The position numbers were made by a program, and so were the translations under genes. Below are positions 1 through 6,394 of a DNA stretch of 6,436 nt, piece by piece (the stretch's first letter is position 1; each line of letters begins with the position of its first letter). The notes beneath the pieces were generated by a model. That model saw nothing but the letters and a program-made list of their open reading frames with translations, was not told the DNA's origin and did no database searches. Source of the DNA: Pseudomonadota bacterium (lineage in GTDB: Bacteria; Pseudomonadota; Gammaproteobacteria; Competibacterales; Competibacteraceae). The stretch is taken from NCBI GenBank assembly GCA_018262135.1, contig JAGTSD010000105.1, positions 1-6,436 of the forward strand, written 5' to 3'.

Positions 1-60
1 GTCGTCGAACCCGTGACCTCGGTCGCTCGTGGGGGGGCGAGAGGCGGTGAGCTGGACCGG

Positions 61-87
61 TTGCAATCCGACGGATTGTGCTAATCT
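61..87 (+). promoter_or_regulatory. Candidate sigma70-like promoter of the operon
   Basis: A -35-like TTGCAA (61-66) and a -10-like TAATCT (82-87) are separated by 15 nt, shorter than the usual 16-18. They lie about 105 nt upstream of the first start codon, in the only non-coding stretch ahead of the four tightly packed genes. A start near 93-95 would give a leader of roughly 100 nt. The match is modest and rests on the sequence alone. The palindrome between the boxes could mean the promoter is regulated, or that the boxes are coincidental. Confidence 0.3.
64..78. promoter_or_regulatory. Perfect 15-bp palindrome, possible operator
   Basis: CAATCCG (64-70), one central A (71) and CGGATTG (72-78) form an inverted repeat with seven perfect base pairs per arm. 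It overlaps the end of the putative -35 box and fills most of the spacer before the -10 box, a position where a dimeric repressor would block RNA polymerase. I do not recognise it as the consensus of a named regulator. With no T-tract after it and only a tiny loop possible, it is more likely a protein-binding site than a terminator. Function is inferred from symmetry and position. Confidence 0.4.
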
Positions 88-126
88 TAGTCTGGTTGAC
101 CGTCAGACGCTCGACTCTTCCGCCTG

Positions 127-162
127 GGTCAGGATGGTTCCCAAACATCCTTCAGGGTGACC
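127..162 (+). promoter_or_regulatory. Possible 5'UTR stem-loop
   Basis: AGGATG (131-136) can pair with CATCCT (146-151), and GGTC (127-130) just outside can pair with GACC (159-162), leaving a 7-nt one-sided bulge (152-158). The apical part has two more possible T-A pairs around a CCC loop. It would sit in the leader transcript and end about 19 nt before the Shine-Dalgarno. No U-run follows, so it is not a classical terminator. It could influence message stability or translation, or be fortuitous. Confidence 0.25.
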
Positions 163-180
163 GGGCTTAACGCAATAAGA

Positions 181-186
181 AAGGAG
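181..186 (+). promoter_or_regulatory. Strong Shine-Dalgarno deciding the first gene's start
   Basis: AAGGAG lies 6 nt before the ATG at 193. The reading frame is open further upstream to a GTG at 157, but that would add twelve residues ahead of a normal signal peptide and has no comparable ribosome site. The ATG at 193 is therefore the start. Confidence 0.85.
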
Positions 187-192
187 AACCCC

Positions 193-1206
193 ATGAAGTG
201 GCGGCTCTTGGCCAGTCTGGTTCCGATAGCGCTCATCCTGGCCGGTCCCGTGCGGGCGGACATCTACGCCTTCGTGGACGGCAACGGCGTTCGGCATCTC
301 AGCAACGTCCCCAACGACCCCCGCTACAAACTGGTGATGCGCACACCGGCCTACCGCAAGGATGCATCCCAAACTTCCAGCTTTGCTCCGACCCATCTGT
401 ACGCTCCCGGCCGTGGCGGCGCTTTCACTTCGCGCAGCTACAACATCCCGAGAGCCACGCGCGGCCGTCCGGGCCGGGTCAACGAAGGCAACCGCCAGCG
501 TTTCACCCCCGATATCAACCGCATCGCGGCGCAGTATCGCCTCGAACCGGCGCTGCTGCACGCCGTGATCAGCGCCGAATCGTCCTACAACCCCTGGGCG
601 GTGTCGCCCAAGGGCGCCATGGGCCTGATGCAGTTGATGCCGGGCACGGCTGATCGGTTTGGGGTCAGCAATCCCTACGACCCCATCGCCAACATGCAAG
701 GTGGCGCCCGTTATCTGCGCTGGCTGCTCGACCAGTTCAACGATACCCGGCTGGCGGTGGCCGCCTACAACGCGGGCGAGGGGGCGGTGCAACGCTACGG
801 CAACCAAATCCCGCCCTATCGGGAAACCCAGGATTACGTGGTTAAGGTTCTGGACTACTACCAGCGCTACCGGACCAACGGTGGTTTGTACGCCGCCAGT
901 GCCGGCGGCATGAGTCCCCTGGCGATGAACGATGGCTTCGACGGTCGCTACTACGGGAACAGCGCCTACTCGCGTCGCCCCAGCGTCGTCGTGATCACCC
1001 CGCGCAAGGGCAACCGGCCCGCCAGCCTGACCAATGTCTCCATTCAATCCGGCTCGACCTCCTTGCCACGCACCTATTTGCAACCGACCGGCGGTCGGAT
1101 CGTCGTCGGCGCCAGCGGCTCCAGCCGACCCCCGATCCGGGTCAACCTGCCTGCCCGTTCCACTCAACCCAGCGGCGCCTCGCTGTTCGCCGGCAACAAC
1201 CAGTAA
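193..1206 (+). CDS. Exported lytic murein transglycosylase, DUF4124-SLT
   Basis: The product (337 aa) is predicted to cleave the MurNAc-GlcNAc bond of peptidoglycan in the periplasm, forming 1,6-anhydroMurNAc ends. Residues 1-22 are a Sec signal peptide: a Lys/Arg start, a hydrophobic core, and likely cleavage after A22 (VRA/DIY). There is no lipobox cysteine, so it is not an MltC-like lipoprotein. Residues 23-50 match DUF4124 (DIYAFVDGNGVRHLSN), a short module common at the N-terminus of proteobacterial envelope proteins. Residues about 108-226 are the SLT (goose-lysozyme-like) domain with catalytic Glu129 in SAESSYN, GLMQLMP at 144-150 and AYNAG at 191-195, so the active site looks intact. 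The last 110 residues are rich in Gly, Ser, Arg and Pro and look disordered. The next gene begins 7 nt after the stop and encodes a second transglycosylase of a different class. The domain call is firm; the exact physiological role is unknown. Confidence 0.93.
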   Translation: MKWRLLASLVPIALILAGPVRADIYAFVDGNGVRHLSNVPNDPRYKLVMRTPAYRKDASQTSSFAPTHLYAPGRGGAFTSRSYNIPRATRGRPGRVNEGNRQRFTPDINRIAAQYRLEPALLHAVISAESSYNPWAVSPKGAMGLMQLMPGTADRFGVSNPYDPIANMQGGARYLRWLLDQFNDTRLAVAAYNAGEGAVQRYGNQIPPYRETQDYVVKVLDYYQRYRTNGGLYAASAGGMSPLAMNDGFDGRYYGNSAYSRRPSVVVITPRKGNRPASLTNVSIQSGSTSLPRTYLQPTGGRIVVGASGSSRPPIRVNLPARSTQPSGASLFAGNNQ

Positions 1207-1213
1207 CCGAGGC

Positions 1214-3229
1214 ATGAATCCGCGCCGTTCCCCGCGTGGCGCCCGTTATTTGAATCCAACCACCCCTGCTGCTTTCCGGTGGCGTCTGGCGCGACCCCGG
1301 TGGGGGACGGCGGTGGTGATCGCGCTCGCCATCGGTATCGGTGGCGACGTCAGCGCGACGGAATCCCTCACCGCCTGGCGTGAAACGTTCCTGGTCGCCG
1401 AGCAGTCCCTGCGCGACGGTGCCACTGTGGACCTCGCCGCACTGCGGCCCTATCCGCTCTATCCCTACCTGCGCTACGAGGAACTTACTCGCCGCCTGCC
1501 GGAACTGCCCGCCGTCGAGGTTCGCGAGTTCCTGCGCGACCATGCCGATTCACCGCTGGCTGTCCGGCTGCGCGACGCCTGGCTGCGCCAACTCGCCGCC
1601 GACCGGCGCTGGGACGATTACCTCCAGGATTTCACCCCCACCCGCAACGCTGAACTGGACTGCTGGCAACGGCAGGCCCTGCTCGAAACCGGTCAGGGTG
1701 ACGCGGCGCTGCGCGATTTCGCCGCGCTCTGGCTGCGCGGCGTTTCGCTGCCCAACGCCTGCGATCCGATCATCGCCGCCTGGCGCGCCCGGGGCGAACC
1801 CTTGCCGGAACGGCTCTGGCAGCGGTTCGCGCTGGCGATGAACGGTAATAACCCAAGGCTGGCGCAAGCCCTGCGCCCGGCCATGCCCGCCACCGACCAG
1901 ACCCTGGCCGATGCCTGGCTAAGCATCGCCGGGAATCCTGCTCTGATCCTGGATGCCGGCCGGTTCGATCCCAACGACCCGCGCGCTGCCTCGATCCTGA
2001 GCGACGGGCTGGAACGCTGGGGTCAGCGCAACGCGCTGGACGCGGCGGCGGCCCTGGATGCCCTCAAGGTGCGCACCCCTTCCCTCGCTCCCCGGCTGGC
2101 GGAGGTGGAACGACAGTTGGCGCTGTGGATTGCCAGCGATTACCATCCGAGCGCGCTGGCGCGGCTGGCGGCGCTGCCGGACGCCGTGGTGGACCGTGAT
2201 GTGGCGGAATGGCGGGTACGGGTCTGCCTGCAGCAGGGTGACTGGAACGCGGCCCTGAGCTGGCTGGACCGCCTGCCCGAGCCGGAACGGGACAGTCCGC
2301 GCTGGCGCTACTGGCGTGGCCGGGCGCTGGAGATGCTGGGCCGGAATGACGAGGCCAAACCGGTTTATCAGACCATCGCCGGCCAGCGGGATTATTACGG
2401 CTTTCTGGCCGCCGACCGGCTCGGCGCGCCCTATGCCATCGCCAGCGCTCCGCTGGTGGTCCCGGCGACCGAACTGGAGGCGCTGCTGACGCAGTCTCCC
2501 GGTTTGCAGCGCGCGCGGGAACTGTACGTTCTCGGCCGGGAGCCAGGCGCCGACGCCGAATGGCGGCAGGCGATCCAGGAATTCGACCGCCCGGCGCTGC
2601 TCCAGGCCGCGGCGCTGGCCCAGCGCTGGGACTGGCACGCGCAGGCCATTGCCACGGTTTCGCGGGCCGAGCACTGGGATGATCTGGAACTGCGGTTCCC
2701 GCTGGCCTATCGCGATGGCGTGGTGAATCAGGCCCGCGCTGGCGCGCTGGATCCCGCCTGGGTCTATGCCGTCATCCGCCAGGAAAGCGGCTTCCGGCCT
2801 ACTGCCCGTTCGCCGGCGGGGGCGCTGGGGCTGATGCAGATCATGCCCGCCACCGGCCGGCAGATCGCCCGGGAATTGCAGGACGCCGCAGCCGACGATC
2901 CGCCCCTGTTGCAACCCGATGCCAATATTCGCTACGGCGTCTACTACCTGCGGCGGATGCTGGAACGGTTGCAGGACAACCCCATGCTGGCCACCGCCGC
3001 CTACAACGCCGGTCCCAGCAAAGTCGCCCGATGGCTGCCGGCCCGCGCCGCTGTACCGGCCGACGTGTGGGCGGAAACCATCCCCTACCGGGAAACGCGA
3101 GCCTACGTGCAGCGGGTCATGGAATACGCCGCCATTTACCAGCACCGCCTGGGTTCGCCGGAACCGACGCTCACCCTCGGCGCCCGGATGAAGCCGGTGC
3201 TGCCGGGAACCGCCAGTGATCCCGGTTAA
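1214..3229 (+). CDS. slt: Soluble lytic murein transglycosylase, Slt70 type
   Basis: The product (671 aa) is close in length to E. coli Slt70 (645 aa precursor), an exo-acting periplasmic enzyme that releases anhydro-muropeptides from glycan strands. Residues 31-44 are the hydrophobic core of a signal peptide with likely cleavage after A48 (VSA/TES). Its n-region, about 30 residues and Arg-rich, is unusually long. Residues about 50-430 form the helical, Ala/Leu/Arg/Trp-rich superhelix (U domain), including DYYGFLAADRLG at 393-404. The linker domain ends near HWDDLELRFPLAY (487-499), which matches E. coli Slt. The C-terminal SLT domain (about 510-655) has catalytic Glu524 in RQESGF, GLMQIMP (539-545), AYNAG (596-600) and a conserved PYRETRAYV. 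The ATG at 1214 follows the previous stop by 7 nt. GAGG at 1209-1212 lies only 1 nt from it, so translation may depend on coupling. The frame stays open to 1034, but that region is the 3' part of the upstream gene. Confidence 0.94.
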   Translation: MNPRRSPRGARYLNPTTPAAFRWRLARPRWGTAVVIALAIGIGGDVSATESLTAWRETFLVAEQSLRDGATVDLAALRPYPLYPYLRYEELTRRLPELPAVEVREFLRDHADSPLAVRLRDAWLRQLAADRRWDDYLQDFTPTRNAELDCWQRQALLETGQGDAALRDFAALWLRGVSLPNACDPIIAAWRARGEPLPERLWQRFALAMNGNNPRLAQALRPAMPATDQTLADAWLSIAGNPALILDAGRFDPNDPRAASILSDGLERWGQRNALDAAAALDALKVRTPSLAPRLAEVERQLALWIASDYHPSALARLAALPDAVVDRDVAEWRVRVCLQQGDWNAALSWLDRLPEPERDSPRWRYWRGRALEMLGRNDEAKPVYQTIAGQRDYYGFLAADRLGAPYAIASAPLVVPATELEALLTQSPGLQRARELYVLGREPGADAEWRQAIQEFDRPALLQAAALAQRWDWHAQAIATVSRAEHWDDLELRFPLAYRDGVVNQARAGALDPAWVYAVIRQESGFRPTARSPAGALGLMQIMPATGRQIARELQDAAADDPPLLQPDANIRYGVYYLRRMLERLQDNPMLATAAYNAGPSKVARWLPARAAVPADVWAETIPYRETRAYVQRVMEYAAIYQHRLGSPEPTLTLGARMKPVLPGTASDPG

Positions 3230-3246
3230 ACCTGATCTGAAAGCTC

Positions 3247-5895
3247 ATGACCATTCGCAACCTCGATGCCCTTTTCAAACCGGATGCGGTCGCCCTGATT
3301 TGTGGTGGCGGTGGCGGTGAGGAAATTATCGCCCGCAATCTGATGAGCGGCGGTTTTCAGGGACCGATCATGCCGGTGGATCCCAAGCGGGAGGCGCTGG
3401 CCGGTGCCCTGACCTACCGGGATATCGCCAGCCTGCCGCTGCCGCCGGCGCTGGCGATCATCACCCGTCCGTTGCAGGAAGCGCCGGCGCTGATTCGGCA
3501 ACTGGGCGAACGCGGCGCCCGCGCGGCACTGCTGGTCAGCGAAGCCCGAGGCCTGCCGTCCACCGAGCGCGCGGCCCTGGCGCAGGCGATCCTGGATGCG
3601 GCCCAACCCTACCTGTTGCGGGTGCTGGGCCCCGGTTCCCAGGGCTTCAATGTCCCCCGTTCCCGTCTCAACGTCTGTCTGAATCACCAGCCGTTGCTGC
3701 CTGGCGAAATCGCCTTCATCACCGAATCCGGCACCATCGGACAAACCGCCCTCGACCTGGGCAACCATCACGGCTTCGGATTCAGCCATCTGATTCATCT
3801 GGGCGACAGCCTGGACGTGGATCTGGCCGACGTCCTCGATTATCTGGCCGGGGACTTCCACACCCGGGCGATTTTGCTGTACCTGGAGCACATCGGCGAC
3901 GCCCGCAAGTTCATGTCGGCGGCGCGGCGCGCGGCGCGCACCAAACCCGTCGTCGTGCTGAAACCGCGCCGCTACCCCGAGGAACCGGACGACGCGGTGT
4001 ACGCCGCTGCCTTTCGCCGCGCCGGGCTGCTGCGGGTGGACGACAGCGACGAACTCCTGCAGATGATCGAGGTGCTCAGGGCGGCCAAGCGGGTGAACAG
4101 CGACCGGCTGGCCATCGTCAGCAACAGTTCCAGCATGAGCCTGCTGGCGACCGATACCCTGTATCAGTTCGGCGGGCGGCTGGCGCAGTTTTCCGAAACG
4201 GCCCAGCAGGGCCTGGAACCCCTGATCACCTCCAGCGCCCTGCCCAATCCCGTGGATCTCGGCGATCAGGCCGACGCCGACGCCTACGGGCGAGCGCTGG
4301 ACCTGGTGCTCGCCGATCCCGGGGTGGACGGCGTGCTGGTCATCAAGACGCCCAGCGCCCTCAGCGAAACAACGGCGGTCGCCGACGCCGTGATCCAGCG
4401 TCTCGCCAAAAGCCGCCAATCCATCATCGCCAGTTTTCCTGGCCCCCAGACCGGGGCAACCGCGCGCCAGCGGTTGCTGGCAAAGCAAGTACCGACCTAC
4501 GAAACCGCCAGCGCCGCGGTGCGTGCATTCATGCGGATCGTGCAGTACAAACGCAATCAGGCGCTGCTGATGGAAACCCCACCCTCGCTACCGGAGGCGT
4601 TTACCCCCGACATGGCATCGGCGCGGGCCATTATCAGTCGGGCCTTAAGCGACGGGCGCGCCGACCTCAACGAATACGAGGCGATTCAACTGCTGGCTGC
4701 CTATGGCATTCCGGTGGCGGAAACCCGGCTGGCGCGTTCCCCGGATGAAGCTGCGGCCCTGGCGGCGCAACTGCATCCGCTGGTTGCCCTGAAGATTATC
4801 TCGCCGAAGGTGGTCACCAAATCGCAGGTCGGCGGGGTCGCTCGCTACCTCAGCAGCCCGGACGCGGTGCGTCAGGCGGCGACCACGATGCTGGCGCGAT
4901 TGCGCGATGTAGCGCCAACGGCACGGTTCAGCGGCTTCGTGCTCCAGCCGATGGTCCCGCGCGATGGCGCCTACGAGCTGACTCTGGGCGTGCGCGCCGG
5001 CGGGGGCTTTGGGCCGTTGATCTACTTCGGTCAGGGCGGCACGGAAAGCGAGGTCATCAACGATTTGACCTACGGCCTGCCGCCGCTCAACCTGCACCTG
5101 GCCCGCGAAATGATGGCGCAAACCCGGATCTATCAACGGCTGCGCTACAGCCTGCTGCGCCGCGCCAACCTCAACGCCGTGGCGCTGACCCTGGTCAAGG
5201 TCTCGCAAATGGTCGTTGACCTGACCGAACTGGTCGAGCTGGATATCAATCCGCTGTGGGTCAACGCCCAAGGGGTGGTAGCGCTGGATGCGCGGGTGCG
5301 GCTGACGCCGACCGCCAGCATCCCGGTCCCGCGTCTGGCGATTCGCCCTTATCCCACGGACCTGGAGGAAACCATCACTCTCCCCAACGAACGGGAGCTG
5401 CTACTGCGCCCGGTGTTGCCCGAGGATGAACCGCCGCTGCAGGCGCTGGTGTCGCGGGCCTCGCCCGAGGATCTGCGCCGGCGCTTCTTCCAGCCCATTC
5501 GCGAGCTGTCGCACGAGGTGGCGGCGACGCTAACCCAGATTGATTACCACCGGGAAATGGCCCTGGTGGCGGTCGGTCCCGGCGTACCCGGCAAGGCCGA
5601 GGTGTACGGCATCGTCAATCTCAGTGCCGATCCGGACAACGAACGGGCGGAGTATTCCATACTCGTTGACCGGGCGCTGATGGGCCAGGGCTTGGGCAAC
5701 CGGCTCATGCGGTGCATCATTCATTATGCTCGAACGCGCGGCATTCAGGAAATCTACGGCGAGGTCTTGACTGAAAACAAACCCATGCTGCAAATGAACC
5801 GGGCGCTGGGTTTTGCCGTCCGCAGCGATCCGGACGATCCCGGTTTGAAGCATGTCGTCCTGCCACTCCATCAAATTGGTCTGTCCATAGGGTGA
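3247..5895 (+). CDS. patZ: PatZ-like protein lysine acetyltransferase with degenerate acyl-CoA synthetase (NDP-forming) module
   Basis: The product (882 aa) matches E. coli/Salmonella Pat (886 aa) in length and domain order. That enzyme acetylates lysines of acetyl-CoA synthetase and other metabolic proteins. Domains: CoA-binding Rossmann fold (about 1-130), succinyl-CoA-ligase-like domain (about 150-290, FITESGTIG and HLGDSLDVD), a linking domain (about 295-450, ending YKRNQ), ATP-grasp (about 470-690), and GNAT acetyltransferase (about 715-875). In the GNAT part, AEYSILV places Glu802 where the catalytic Glu809 of Salmonella Pat lies, and MGQGLGNRLM (812-821) is the acetyl-CoA pyrophosphate loop. 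The synthetase half looks inactive: the phospho-histidine loop expected near 239-256 is missing, ATP-grasp has TKSQVGGV (524-531), and the CoA loop is a five-glycine run (20-24). In this family the half is thought to sense acetyl-CoA. The start follows the previous stop by 17 nt with a weak ribosome site. An active ADP-forming synthetase is unlikely. Substrates here are unknown. Confidence 0.88.
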   Translation: MTIRNLDALFKPDAVALICGGGGGEEIIARNLMSGGFQGPIMPVDPKREALAGALTYRDIASLPLPPALAIITRPLQEAPALIRQLGERGARAALLVSEARGLPSTERAALAQAILDAAQPYLLRVLGPGSQGFNVPRSRLNVCLNHQPLLPGEIAFITESGTIGQTALDLGNHHGFGFSHLIHLGDSLDVDLADVLDYLAGDFHTRAILLYLEHIGDARKFMSAARRAARTKPVVVLKPRRYPEEPDDAVYAAAFRRAGLLRVDDSDELLQMIEVLRAAKRVNSDRLAIVSNSSSMSLLATDTLYQFGGRLAQFSETAQQGLEPLITSSALPNPVDLGDQADADAYGRALDLVLADPGVDGVLVIKTPSALSETTAVADAVIQRLAKSRQSIIASFPGPQTGATARQRLLAKQVPTYETASAAVRAFMRIVQYKRNQALLMETPPSLPEAFTPDMASARAIISRALSDGRADLNEYEAIQLLAAYGIPVAETRLARSPDEAAALAAQLHPLVALKIISPKVVTKSQVGGVARYLSSPDAVRQAATTMLARLRDVAPTARFSGFVLQPMVPRDGAYELTLGVRAGGGFGPLIYFGQGGTESEVINDLTYGLPPLNLHLAREMMAQTRIYQRLRYSLLRRANLNAVALTLVKVSQMVVDLTELVELDINPLWVNAQGVVALDARVRLTPTASIPVPRLAIRPYPTDLEETITLPNERELLLRPVLPEDEPPLQALVSRASPEDLRRRFFQPIRELSHEVAATLTQIDYHREMALVAVGPGVPGKAEVYGIVNLSADPDNERAEYSILVDRALMGQGLGNRLMRCIIHYARTRGIQEIYGEVLTENKPMLQMNRALGFAVRSDPDDPGLKHVVLPLHQIGLSIG

Positions 5896-5902
5896 ATTCA
5901 GT

Positions 5903-6277
5903 ATGAGCGAGAAGCGTCTCCTGATCGTTGACGACGAACCCGAGTTTGGCGAACTCGTGCGCAAGGTCGCCGTGAGCCTGGGTTACGAAGCGCGGGTTAC
6001 GGCGAGCGGCCGTGCGTTCCAGGACGCTTACCACGAAATGAACCCCACCATGATCGTGATGGACATGGTGATGCCCGAGATGGACGGCAACGAACTGGTA
6101 TTGTGGTTGATGGAACAGCACTACACCGCCCATCTGATCATCATTACCGGCTATAGTCCCGACTATGCCAAGGACGCCCGCGTGCTGGCGGAATTCAGCG
6201 GCCTGCGTTCGGTGAAAACCCTGACCAAGCCGATCGGGCTGGCCAAGCTGCGCGAAGCGCTGAGCAGCGAGGGCTGA
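5903..6277 (+). CDS. Single-domain response regulator (CheY-like receiver)
   Basis: The product (124 aa) is one receiver domain with no DNA-binding or enzymatic output. All key residues are present: acidic pair D10/D11 (LIVDDEP), phospho-acceptor D54 (IVMDMVMPEMDG), switch T82 (IITGYS) and K109 (TLTKPIG). It should accept a phosphoryl group from a histidine kinase and act through protein-protein contact in the cytoplasm. No kinase is encoded in the window, so the partner is elsewhere or beyond the edge. AGGG (5889-5892) precedes the ATG by 10 nt and overlaps the end of the patZ-like gene, whose stop is 7 nt upstream, so co-expression is likely. It may act on the adjacent acetyltransferase, but gene order is the only support. 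The receiver assignment is firm; the pathway is unknown. Confidence 0.92.
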   Translation: MSEKRLLIVDDEPEFGELVRKVAVSLGYEARVTASGRAFQDAYHEMNPTMIVMDMVMPEMDGNELVLWLMEQHYTAHLIIITGYSPDYAKDARVLAEFSGLRSVKTLTKPIGLAKLREALSSEG

Positions 6278-6281
6278 ACGC

Positions 6282-6323
6282 GGGCGTCCGCCGCTCCCAC
6301 CGGGGCGTCCGCCACTACTTCGG
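6282..6323. repeat. Imperfect 21-nt tandem repeat, two copies
   Basis: GGGCGTCCGCC occurs at 6282-6292 and again at 6303-6313. Aligned with a 21-nt period, the two units agree at about 16 of 21 positions. It begins 5 nt after the receiver gene's stop. GCGG and CCGC inside the first unit can form a very small hairpin. It could be a remnant of a local duplication or part of a dispersed intergenic repeat. Nothing in the window shows further copies. Confidence 0.5.
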
Positions 6324-6335
6324 GGTGCTCACCCC
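6322..6335 (+). terminator. Weak GC hairpin after the operon, possible terminator
   Basis: GGGGT (6322-6326) and ACCCC (6331-6335) form a perfect 5-bp stem with a GCTC loop, 45 nt after the receiver stop. No T-run follows directly; the only T-tract (6376-6380) is about 40 nt further on. It is therefore not a convincing intrinsic terminator. The operon may instead end by Rho or continue beyond the window. Confidence 0.2.
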
Positions 6336-6394
6336 CAGCGAGCGAGTGGCCGTATTGAATGATCAGCTCACGAAGTTTTTGACGGGGTGGCTCA

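Noticed and set aside
30..37. Run of seven G bases as a phase-variable tract
   Set aside because: It lies upstream of the promoter, outside any supported gene, and is short. There is no evidence of length variation from one sequence.
1..84. Open frame from the left edge ending with TAA at 82-84, possibly the end of an upstream gene
   Set aside because: Only 27 codons, with no identifiable family. It would also place the promoter and palindrome inside a coding region. Too little to call.
103..1215. Long minus-strand open frame opposite the first transglycosylase
   Set aside because: It mirrors a gene with clear signal peptide and SLT motifs. Long antisense frames are expected in GC-rich coding DNA, and its translation shows no recognisable domain.
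1919..3145. 408-codon minus-strand frame opposite slt
   Set aside because: It is a shadow of the Slt coding strand, with low-complexity Gly/Arg/Gln composition and no motif.
3226..4488. 420-codon minus-strand frame opposite the patZ-like gene
   Set aside because: It is a shadow of a well-supported gene. The composition is Gly/Gln/His/Arg-rich without domains, and it also runs across the slt stop.
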